The notes under the pieces are model-generated. The model was not told where the DNA came from. It searched no databases and saw nothing but the letters and a program-made list of their open reading frames with translations. The translations under genes were made by a program, and so were the position numbers. Positions 1-16,592 of a stretch of DNA of 64,000 nucleotides are shown here, piece after piece (the stretch's first letter is position 1; each line of letters opens with the position of its first letter). Source of the DNA: Mesodorylaimus sp. YZB2_4 (taxonomy: Eukaryota > Nematoda > Enoplea > Dorylaimida > Dorylaimidae); contig JASANH010001537.1 in NCBI GenBank assembly GCA_030248295.1, positions 434,001 to 498,000 on the forward strand, given 5' to 3'.

Positions 1-193
1 ACACGCCCGTAACTCGTCAATCAGTCCCCGGTGCTGACGACTATGTGTTCATCGCGAGCCCTTGTAGACAACGTGGACATATTCCTCCGGCTTAACCATG
101 AGAACTCTCTTGTTGCCCGATGAGTCAAGGGGCCCACAAGGGTCCTTCCCTGCTATGCTAAAATGAACCTGGATTTTACCCCTGTTTATATAG

Positions 194-4766
<4,573 letters not shown>

Positions 4767-7584
4767 TGATCACCATGACCATCAAATGAGCTGCTCATTT
4801 GTAGCGCCCTATAGAAATAATCTGCTAGAAGCTGTTAAGTTGAGGGAAGCACAGTTTTTGGGCATGCTCGGGCACGGTGTGTCGCAACTTCGCTGTGAAA
4901 TATGTAGCCAAGGTTCGAAACTATTGCTTAGTATTACCAGCATTTTTGGCACCCTTTGCTACGAATAGCGAGCAAGCCCGGAGACCTCATTCATAACGTC
5001 CGGCCTCGTGGCCTGGTGGGTCAGGCGTCTGCCTCTCACGTCAGGTGCGCAGTTACGGGCGAGTGTTCGACTCGCGGGCGGGTAAATCATTTCGTGTAAA
5101 ATGTGTCCCTTCACCCTCGAGTGCGCGTAAGCGTTTGGTGATGTGTCAAACATGCACATGAAAATGAACATAAATTTAGTCGCAGTCCTCTGTCGTCCGT
5201 GTCAAATGCCCGAACTTCTTATTTTTGGTCAATTGAAAATGGAAGGTGAGAAAATGGAAAAATTGGGTTCGCACTGAGGCTAAAACGTCAAAGATGCTTT
5301 ATTTGCTTCGTTTTTCTTCCTACAAATGATCGTTATGACAGCAAAGCCGTTCTCCCAATCCATGGTCCTTGAAAGCTGAACTTGTTTTGACCATTTAGTC
5401 CTTGGCCTAATATTAGCAGTTTCCGCACTGGCTATCTATTTAGGCTAATTTGAATCCCTTCTACCCGCATATACTGTAGGAATACACAGTGTACGTGCAA
5501 CAAGGTAGTGAGCCAAGCGGCTGATCGTGAGTAGTGCTGTAGCCCTGCGTTCACACTCATAGCGTTCACAAACGAAATGGTTACTCGCATATTCTTACCA
5601 CAGTATATTGATGATCTGAACTCTGTGAACACTGAATGAAAGACCAGTTAGAACAGGCTGTATGATAGACTGCTGTCTGCACTTACTTGCCTGCGTTGCA
5701 TGGCTTGTTGCTAATAGACTGGCGATCGCTATCGTTATTTTTCTACTAGTGTATCGGTTATCACTGGCTCAACTCCTGTGATAAGCCAGCTGGACTTTAT
5801 CCTTTCAAACACATGTTACCCATTTCGCAAATTGTCCGTGCAGAAGAGTCAAGCGGCACTTTTCGTATTGTGTCAGGCGGACGAAATCCTGGTTCTGACG
5901 GCGGGGCGTTGAAGTGGTTGTTGAGTTACTCGATCAATATCCGGCTAGTAATGAGCAGTGTGGAAGGACAAAGCCGAGGATACATGTGCGACATGCGATT
6001 TGCCTGTTGATTACATTGCTGGCCAGCGCCTTGCATTCAGCCCATAATTGGCGCTCCTTTCCTTCTACGCCTCTTTTTTAGGCTTCAGCCAAAAGGGTAG
6101 CTCTTTTCGGCTCGGTCGTGCGGAAATTCTTGGCAGACGTTGGTGGGCAGGGAGGGAAAGATAGCTGAGAGGGAAAGGAGGGGCTTCGGGAGGATGTGGT
6201 CGTGGGGATGTTTGCAGGGCATCGCCATGCCTTAGCGGTTTGATTAGGGGGCGAGTGTGACGATGTCTCTCCTGACGTCGATGATACCAGTCTAATGCCT
6301 ATGTGCTTCATGATGGGGCGGACATAACATTGTGGCCTGTATGTTGGAAGCCCTGAGGCTGATCACCCGATTTGCACGTTTCTTTGCTTTCAAGTAACCA
6401 TTCTTGGATCCCATCGTTTTATTTATGGCAGCTCAGCTAAATGTTGTGCCTGCTTACTAAGGTAATGGCATCGATATGACGCTTTCTTCTGGACTAGAAT
6501 TAATCTATGTGCTTGGTTGACGCAGCCTGGATTAGGAAACCGAGTATGTCCATAAATTTCTTGGAGGCTGATTTCGTCTGGTTCCGCAGGCTAATGAGAC
6601 CCTCCTAGTCTCAAGAGAAAGGATAAATCTCTGTACTCGTCTATAAATGCATTGAGAAGAGTATCTAGGCAGGGGGCAAACGACTAACTGGCATAGCTGC
6701 CTAGTCAGTCCGTTAGGTGCGTCCGACATCCTACCTCGCTGGCCGTATAAACCTACCTACAACTCGCAGGCTGTCAACAACTTTCCTTTCTCCTGGTCCA
6801 TACTGGGCTCGATCACTTTGGTTCAATGGCCAAAGGAAACTCGATCCAATGCAAATGCTATAGAAAAAATTGTTTTCGTAACAGTTTCAAAATATGTACC
6901 TTTACAGCAAGGCTTGTCGGAGGAGATAGGGCGGATGGGGAGCGAGCAGGCAGATCTTTTTTCATTGAATATTGGATTAGTGAGAATTATTCAATTGTAG
7001 TCTCGGTTTTCCAATCGGCGCCTTCAGCACGTCGGGTGGCGTCTGCTTGATTCCAGGTCTCTGTCCGAGCGAGTAACAAGCGAGCCTTTCTCAACCTCTG
7101 CTGGCCGGCCAGGATTGGGTTTTGTTTGCCGGACTCGCTTCGATTTGTGCTCCCGAGTTCATCTGGGGAGGTTTCTTGTTTACTTTTCTTAGAAGCGGCG
7201 GCCAGCTGTAGACTATAGTTTAGGTCTGCAAGGAGCGTATCGCCCTATAAGGAGTTAGTGGTTCGAGGATGTGACGGCACCCAGGGCTATTGCTTTTTTG
7301 ATAAGGTGCCAGTAATTTGCGATGATCAAAGTGTGTCGGACGATGCATTGGGCATGGGCGAATTTCATTACGGTGCGTGGAGTAGGTAAGTGCACTCCTA
7401 GGCCAAACTGCGAAGGCCCGGAGGTGCCTTGTAAAGGTAGGCCTTCCACTATGTATACCTGACCATGAGTGAGAGATCTGTCATCATTTGGTGTCATCTT
7501 ATCACTTGGCGTTGATTGCCTTGCACGCTTTCTGTGTTGTAACCCCTCTAACAATAAGTCTGGTCTGCCGCATTCAGTGTCTTT
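4767..7584. other. Intergenic region with tRNA-like repeat
   Basis: 2.8 kb between NALCN and the cysteine-rich protein gene. I see no exon here with splice signals or protein similarity; the open frames are short and have no recognisable domain. The one structured element is the tRNA-like stretch near 4998-5090, listed separately. The first exon of the next gene starts at 7585. Confidence 0.6.
4998..5090 (+). repeat. tRNA-derived SINE-like element (A and B boxes)
   Basis: The segment has a type-2 RNA polymerase III promoter layout. An A-box-like TGGCCTGGTGGGTCAGGCG near 5007 is followed about 50 bases later by a B-box-like GTTCGACTC inside a short stem (GCGAG/CTCGC). A related A-box core, GTGGGTTAGGCGTCTG, occurs near 30285 and resembles this copy, which suggests a tRNA-derived short interspersed repeat rather than a functional tRNA. 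The cloverleaf is imperfect and I could not assign an anticodon with confidence. Confidence 0.4.
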
Positions 7585-8753
7585 ATGCGAGCACGTCTCA
7601 CATCTTCACTGGACAGTCTACAGAATAGCACTGATAGTGAGTCACCGACTACGGCCATAGATCACATCTGGCCAGTTTAGGTTTGTTGGTCGCTGTGTGC
7701 TTATGGGCGAGTGTTCGATGTCAGGATTGTCCGGCCAATGTCAACGATGATATTCAGCGTTGCGTTGTGCCGGTGGCTCAATTTGCCGAAGCGCTGGGCG
7801 TGGGCAATCCACGAGAGCCTGGCCTGCCCAGCGATCGTCTGATACCGAGCATGGGGGCCGAGGTGTTCAGAGAATTATGCATGTAAGAGCTTACGACTTT
7901 TGGTCTTCGAATATTAAATTAGAGTTTTTGTCCAATTCTAGAACTCTTATTTCAGGAAAATCACGGCGTTTACGCAATGCGCTCAAAATGCAAGGCATCA
8001 ATGCCCAAACCATATCACTCTGGCCTTAATCAACGCCTCCTACGGCTACCTGTGCAGTGATGGATACGATGGTAAGTGTCTTTGATTGTTCTCTATGACA
8101 TGGGAAGAAGACCATTTTGTGGTTTAGTCTTTATGAAACACGCTGATTGTCTGATGAAGTTGGATCAAGACCCTCTGGTTCGTGTATGCCATAACAGAAC
8201 CATGGGCACAATAAGGGATGTCAGCCGAGACCTGCAATCGAGCATGGGTCGGAAGTTGATGGCTATGTGCGGGTAAGCAACTTGTAGGCTTCGGAAGGTC
8301 TTGCATGCTGCGAACGCGCAGGAGGCGCCTGAAGAGCCAGAAGTACCTGATAGGAGGCTGATAATCGCGTTATCGTTTAGAGCCCTAAATCATTTCGCTG
8401 TGTGCGTCGAGAAGCCACTGCTAAACGAGTGTGGTCCAGTGGCGTGGGCGGTCATTGAGAGGGTTCTGAAGGACACGACGAGGACCCTCGTGCCAACGTG
8501 CGCGTTCGATATGACCATGCCAGTAGCAGTCACTCTGCCACCCACGACCGCATTATTCAGAAAGCATTTGATCTCATCCCCACGCCCGCCGGCACAGTCC
8601 AGGACAGAGGTGGAGCAGGCACACTCGCGGGGAACATCCTCCTCGGCCGAAGCTGCCAGAAGTAGTGATAAACTGTCGGCCAGTCGGTCGAGCGTGATGG
8701 AGACTTGCAAAAGGCTGCTCGTGATCACCATAACCTTGGTCTTGGTCAGATAA
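7585..8753 (+). CDS. Cysteine-rich secreted, probably GPI-anchored protein
   Basis: No family recognised. Five exons join in frame: 7585-7636, 7681-7882, 7956-8071, about 8128-8274 and about 8381-8753. The start ATG at 7585 is chosen because it joins phase-correctly to a hydrophobic stretch (SLLVAVCLWASVRC) at the head of exon 2, likely a signal peptide or anchor ending just before QDCP. The mature part carries about ten cysteines spaced at 10-35 residues (QDCPAN, QRCVVP, RELCM, TQCAQN, HQCPNH, YLCSDG, ADCLMK, RVCHN, AMCG, AVCVEK, NECGP, PTCAF), suggesting a disulphide-bonded helical ectodomain. A Ser/Thr-rich tail then leads to a short C-terminal hydrophobic run, RLLVITITLVLVR, directly before the stop, which is the layout of a GPI-attachment signal. 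The last intron has a weak pyrimidine tract, so its acceptor (8380) is the least certain join. Expected at the cell surface or secreted; role unknown. Confidence 0.6.
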
Positions 8754-9217
8754 GCCTGGGCTTAGAGGACTCACTGTAGCCCAGTGTAGTGGGTAGTATT
8801 TAGAGATGTACATTAAGCTGATTTATGTGTCCGCGATGCTGTCAGGTACCTATGCATGTGTGCTAGGCTTACGATACTCTGTAGTTGCCAATTACTTTGA
8901 TCGTGATTCGAACCGTAGCAGAATATTCGAATAAAAAGGTGCAGAAAAAAGGCGATCTGGTGACTTTACTTTTTTGTATCCAGTCATAATTCCCGCTTGC
9001 CAATACCCGTATTTGAATTAGCGCTTTTCCAATTGTGTTCAATGGCCTGCCGCAGTGTGCGCATGGGGGCTACAGTAAGCCATGACCACCGAAAACCTGG
9101 CGATCGGCCAAAATGATTCTAGATATTTGGAATATATCTATCTATGATAACCTAGATATATCTGGTAGATAATTATTTTCCGTCCGATCGATATTTCATT
9201 TCAAAGAAAGGCTGAAA
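8754..9217. other. Intergenic/5' region of SRSF10 gene
   Basis: 464 bases with no exon that I can support. An AATAAA-like tail (gaataaaaagg near 8930) could be the poly(A) signal of the upstream gene. The 3' part is AT-rich with a short inverted repeat (see 9132-9161) just upstream of the SRSF10 start, so it probably holds the promoter and leader. Confidence 0.4.
9132..9161. repeat. Short inverted repeat in SRSF10 leader region
   Basis: ATATATCTA at 9132-9140 pairs with TAGATATAT at 9153-9161 across a 12-base loop, about 57 bases before the SRSF10 start codon. It lies in a run of related AGATAT/TATCTA words, so it may reflect local low complexity rather than a selected structure. Confidence 0.35.
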
Positions 9218-11079
<1,862 letters not shown>

Positions 11080-12492
11080 ATGATGTAACTATGTTTTCTT
11101 TGGAATGAGATTTGATATACAATTGGGTTGGGGTTTCTATTACGTAAGGGGACTCAAGTGATGCAACGATTTTATGAAGCTGGTTGTGTGAGAATTTCGT
11201 GGGACTGAGTTTTGAGATGGTAAACAGCGGATGGCTTGGAATTAATGGATTTTCTCCTTAAATGAGAATTCACGAGGGGAACGACCAGGCAGAAAGGACG
11301 AGTGGTCACAATCCACTAACGATAGCTGGTGGGGAGGAGGACGTTTCTGTAAGTGGGGCTCAGAGGTTTTAGATAAGGTCAGTGTGTGTCGAAGAGCACC
11401 GAGAACAGCACGAATGTTGGCCGTCATGGCAGGACACAATGGCTTGCTTATTTCTTTTGTAGTGGAGCGTTCTTGCTGGCCATTAAAACGATTCTAGCCG
11501 ATTCTTCTCGTAGTTTCTGGTGTCAGTAGACGTGCGGAGCCCTGTTTCAGAAAGACGTAACTGCCTGCCATGACACCATGCTGTAGTGTGTTCATGAGGG
11601 GTCTGGCCTTATCGTTGGGCCTACTGTGCATTCACGAGACGGGCTAGCCCTTGGCGTCCTTTTTCTCTCCCTAGGTGATCTGCTGGAGTCTCTTCCCCGT
11701 CCCAGAGGGGTCCACCATCAGCCACTCTCCTGGTGCTTGTTCGAGAAAACAAATCTTTGCTTACGTGCTTTCAAAAGAGGCCATACAGTACGCAGGGCGA
11801 GTCAGCAAGCCTTAACATGGGGGCCCTTTTTGAGCAAATCTTTGCGACGTTTTGTCCAGCTGTGTAGCTGGTTCGAGAAGTCAGCCAGTGACGACATGGA
11901 GTATTCAGAAAAAGCGAACTTGGGGCTTGACATTTTTCTAATGAAGAAATAAACATCAAATTTCGAAAGGACCGTGCAAAATAAAATAAAAACCAACAAT
12001 AAAAGTCACACAATCGAGAAAAGCCTGACAGAGAAAGGCAAATTACAGAAGAGGAAGAATAAAAAACTTCAGGACTTTCGAGACGGAAAGACGTCAAGAG
12101 AGGTCGTCACGATTGGGAAGGGACTAACGAAAAGATGGAACCGATCGAATAACTTGTCGCAATAATGAACAGCTGTTTCCGATTGTATATTCGATAATCA
12201 ACAAGATGATTACGGACTAGGCGGCTCTGTAGGCGAACGTGATTTTCGCAGTCTGTTCAAATAACTTTTGACGGGTAATTATATTTTTTCATGTCGAGTC
12301 GACTCGGTTTGTTCACCTTTTAATGTGCGTGGATGTTTTTACGGGCTGATGGAATACATAATTAATAAAGAGTGAAAACAGATTTAACGAGGTGTCGAGC
12401 AGTGCCTGTCTTCGAGTGGCAGTCGAGTTTGATTGCTGAGTGATAAGAGGTCGATCGAGTGAGCTCCTGTTGATCAAGACCAGCCGAGCGAG
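11080..12492. other. Intergenic region upstream of CRF-type receptor
   Basis: 1.4 kb without an exon that I can support. There is an A-rich, purine-rich stretch at about 11960-12130, and the rest is unremarkable. It may contain the 3' UTR of the SRSF10 gene and the promoter, or an unseen signal-peptide exon, of the following receptor gene. Confidence 0.4.
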
Positions 12493-15400
12493 ATGGCCAG
12501 GATGGTGGTCAAATACGGTAAGTGGGGTGCAGTCTAGTACAGTATTTCTAGTCATATGCTCGTCATCACATGCGCATGACTGCCTCGCTATGCGAGGCGA
12601 TTGTTCACAGTTTTGTGGGCGTATTATTTTTTGCCCTTGGCGGCGTGTAAGCACAGGCGGCGAATAGGGATGAAGATCCAGGCGGCCGTGCTGCACTTCC
12701 CGCTGGTTGCTAATTAACGCTGCGGTGCGTAAGCCCTGGTCATCTAGCTAGCATTTTCTATCCATCATTGGCTGGACACGGTAAGCTGAGTGGAAATGAG
12801 CAGACCCAGCCACAGGCGAGGTGCACAGACTCCTCGGAGGGCCTGTTAGACGGCCGACGAGAGACTAAGGGATCTCGGAAATGAGCTCCTGGCCAAAGCC
12901 TCTATCAATCTGAGAAGCCTGGAACCTGTGGCCGAATTTAGTGGCGCAGGAAATGGAGTTTCATTCTAAGACAAGCTTCCGAGGGTCCCCTGCCGTGTCC
13001 TCCTCATGCAATTCTTATTCTTACCCGCCCGTCCCTCAGTGCCCGCATGTTTTTCAGGCGATTTTGGACTTTCTCATTTGGTCGAAGACGATCCGGACTC
13101 GTTGGCCCATCTTCACAATATATTCAACAAAACTGAGCTGGGAGTGGCCAGTGCCAAAAAGCAAGCCCTGTGCCGCGTTCTTTATTTGACCAATACGTTT
13201 CTTGGATCGAGGATGGAAGAAGGTAAGCGCGGACCCCCTGGTTCCTCATGCCATGTTTTGGCAGCTTTTACGGCGCCTGGAAGCGCTTCCTTCTGGGTTC
13301 ACGGGGCTAATTACAAAAGGAAGTGACGCTCATGCCCGAGGGACTTTCCTGTTTTGCTGGTTGGGTGTGCGGGAATGGGATGTGCAGTGCCTGCGCGACA
13401 CGACTGGCCCCTCATTTTGTGCGGCGACTTGCGAGATAGTGAGTATGGAGAACTGAAGATGGCCCGTTTAGGTTGGTGCCAATCGTACCATGACAGTGTT
13501 CTATGTTGGCCCGCCACGGCACCGAATACTACGGTTTCGATGATTTGCCCGCCCCACATTCAAGACATTTCTTACACGACCGAATGTAAGTCGACTTCGT
13601 GCACGCGCCTGATAGCATCTGACGATGAGGGCTTTGGTTGCAGACAATGCTACTCGACGGTGTGGACTGGACGGGGTGTGGGAGAAGGCCAATTATTCGG
13701 GATGTGTGGCTCTGACGCATGATGCCGAACCAGTAAATCCAATATTTCTGATTGGCAGACCGATGACACAGTTGACCTTGTTTCAGCCGGTTCCTTGGAT
13801 CCACCTGCGGATCATGTATTGGATGTATTGGATCGGGTACACCTTGTCGCTCGTTTTTCTGGCCCTCGCTTTGGCCATATTTGCCAAGTACAGGTAAGCA
13901 GTGCGTGTATGGTCGTGACAACACATGGCGGGACTCTCTGCATGCTGTATCACTCTGGCACTTGCTTGACCTGGTCAAGTGCGTGACTGACTTGAATTTT
14001 CAGGAAGTTGTGGTGCTTACGGAACATAATCCATTCAAATCTGATCCTCTGCTTCGCTCTGCACAACGCGACCTGGATCGTCTATTCCCTGATCGCCAAT
14101 GAGATACTGACCAAGTTTTATGGCGTGGACGAAGTGGTGAGTGGTAAAAATAAGTGTGTTTTGAAAGGAGGCGTGTGCGAATAGTCAAGACTACGAGGCA
14201 ACAGCATGACAGGAGCGTGACTTGATGCTTGGGACAGCATGGAGGATGAGACCATTCCCGCTTCCGCTAGTCAGCACTACATGATGGCTGCTTGCGTCAA
14301 TGATGTTTAGTCTCGATGTATTTCCCATCCCGTACGATCATCTTTTTAGGTCTACTGCTATTTCCCAACAATTATTCTCAAATATTTCATCGCTGCTGGT
14401 TTCTTCTGGATGTTCGTGGAGGGCGTGTACCTGTTCATTAGCGTCATGTACTCTTTTCATACCCGACGAATCAGGTTTTGGATGTGCGCCATTGTCGGTT
14501 GGGGTAAGCTCTCGAGGCAACCCATCTGCAGTACTACACCCTCCCGTGCTTGTAGGTGTCCCCTTGCTGCTGATGTCGATGACCACAATTGCAAAGTCGC
14601 AAGATGTCGATTCAACGCAGTAAGTGACCTTCTCGGATGCATGCTTGACAGGGCCCCAGGGGTCTGTGGTCGCCTCCCACACTTGGAGCAAAGCGAGCAG
14701 AAGGAGCCAGAATCCTTTTTTTCGACGTACCCCCGAAGATGCAAGGTTCTCTTTTTTCTAGATGTTGGAACGAGCAGTATCATCTCGACTATATCTTCAT
14801 CGGTCCGGTGCTCTTCGTGCTCCTGGTAAGTCAGCGGGTCACCTCTTTAATCGCTAATGGAAAGCTTTTTGCGCCCTTTGGTTAAAGGTCAACGTGGTAT
14901 TTCTTCTCATAATCATGTACGTAGTGGTGACCAAACTACAAGTGACAGTACCGGTCGAAGCGACGAGATACAAGTACGGATGTGCCTTTCCGAGTTACAA
15001 AAGGAAGAAAATGGTGCCTTCTTTTGTTTTAAACAGGAAGGCCATTAAAGCTTTGTTCATTCTTTGCCCCCTACTCGGCGTCAATTATGTATTCGTACTT
15101 GTTCAGCCAAGTCGTCCCATTTGGGCCAAATTGATCTTCTCTTATTATTTTACCATCATGACATCGTTCCAAGTAAGACTTTGCCAATCCGACCCCGACA
15201 ATTACTAACACCCCTTACTCCGCAGGGATTTCTCGTGGCGCTACTCTTTTGTTTTCGGAATAACGAGGTAAGAGTCATTACAGGAATAGAAATAAGACCT
15301 CGTGCGTCAAAATGTACGTTTTACGCATGGGTAGTCGGAATGAGCGTCAAGTCCGCATCGGCACGGCTTCGTGGCGTAGTGACTTTTAGCCACTCCCATA

Positions 15401-16373
15401 CTCGGATGTGCCCAAGGAACGATCCTGCGCACTTCATGACAGCATGAACACCAGGGGCCACCCGAGCACGTGAACAGTAGGCGCTGCATGCTCACCGATT
15501 TCTGCATGTTGACAGGTGATCTGCGAGGTCGAGCAGAGCTACAAAGCAATGATGGACGGGCTGAGGCGAAGATGGACTAGACGACACGATGACTACGCCA
15601 AACTTCTCGGTTCAACTTCCAGGGTCTGACAACGAGAATCTGCCTTGCCAGTCGGACGCATGTGTGCACTGTGCATGTATTATAAGAGGTGTAGAATGTA
15701 AATGTGCTGATTGAGTTACTGTCTGCGTGCTGTCCCCTAAAGCCAATTGCTTACATGTTCAATGAGAACGACTCGCCATGGTTCTGGTATGTGAGACTAG
15801 CTTCCAAACCGTTTACAATCAGGTCTGGCAAACGTTTGGCAAGTCAGTCAGGCGATGGCGTCGCGTGAGATTCGCGTCTCAAAGCACATTACGCGAATCG
15901 ATGCGTAGCGATACGCCTTCCATGATGGCCGAGTTCGACGTATCCTCGCCGGGACGGTCGGCGCAGCATAGCGTTCAGTCGGGGACGAGGTGAGCGGTGT
16001 GCAGGGCAAACCAAGACCAGGCCACAGCTCTGTGGTGTGCCGCTTCATTGCAACCCACTGCTTTGTTGGCAGGCCCAAGAAACAACGCTCCTGCGATTAC
16101 CAGACGACCAAACTGAGGAACGTGATCGTGATGAATGACGATGGCGAATTTCGCCTCTTCTTGCCTCAGTCGTATTTGGCCACGTCCAACAACAGGTGCT
16201 CGACCAGTTTGGACAAGGACACCTGGCGTAAACAAAGCTGTTCGGCATTTCGTAAGATCTCCTCGCTATCATGGACGTCCCTATCGACTACGCGTCAGAT
16301 AGGAGGGGGAGACCAAGCCCAACGAACCTCCAGTCAGCTGGTCAGATGCGCGACTAGTGACACTTCCGGCTGA
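12493..16373 (+). CDS. Class B GPCR, CRF/DH44-receptor-like
   Basis: Secretin-family receptor, by similarity for a CRF/diuretic-hormone-44-type peptide, acting at the plasma membrane through Gs. Exons by eye: 12493-12517, 13058-13222, 13472-13585, 13644-13732, 13787-13893, 14004-14136, 14350-14503, 14556-14619, 14762-14825, 14888-15172, 15226-15267, then either 15516-15629 or 15823-15989 plus 16073-16373. The hormone-binding domain has GWCQSYHDSVLCWP, an NAT glycosylation site, RRCGLDGVW and NYSGC. Seven TM segments follow, with CRF-receptor hallmarks: WCLRNIIHSNLI, NATW, FFWMFVEGVYLF, IVGWGVPLL, KALFILCPLLGVNY and FQGFLVALLFCFRNNE. The cytoplasmic tail is Ser/Thr-rich. Odd: the first exon codes MARMVVKYG, not a signal peptide, so a different 5' exon may exist. 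The two 3' ends appear to be alternative (see findings). DH44/CRF assignment is by TM similarity; the ligand is inferred. Confidence 0.9.
15516..15629 (+). CDS. Alternative short 3' terminal exon of CRF-type receptor
   Basis: An open exon starting after gacag and ending at TGA 15627-15629. In phase 0 after the TM7 exon it reads VICEVEQSYKAMMDG followed by LRRRWTRRHDDYAKLL, the amphipathic helix-8 pattern expected after TM7 in class B receptors. It has its own stop and would give a short tail. The competing exon at 15823 also starts in phase 0 with Val and gives another helix-8-like WQTFGKSVRRWRRVRF. Confidence 0.6.
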   Translation: MICEVEQSYKAMMDGLRRRWTRRHDDYAKLLGSTSRV

Positions 16374-16592
16374 ACGGGGGTTCTAGGTTGTAAAATGACT
16401 GAATGGCTAGTTTTCACTGACATCTTGTACCGTTCATATTTTATGTCACTGAAGCAAAGATAAGCGCATAAGCGCGAAAACATGCGAGGTATATCTTGTC
16501 AGAATTGAGCTCGTGCGATGTCTCGAGATGTTGATGCTTCCGCACTGTTATCAGTCTGAAACTAATCCCTTTGATTCGATGTAATCATGCTC

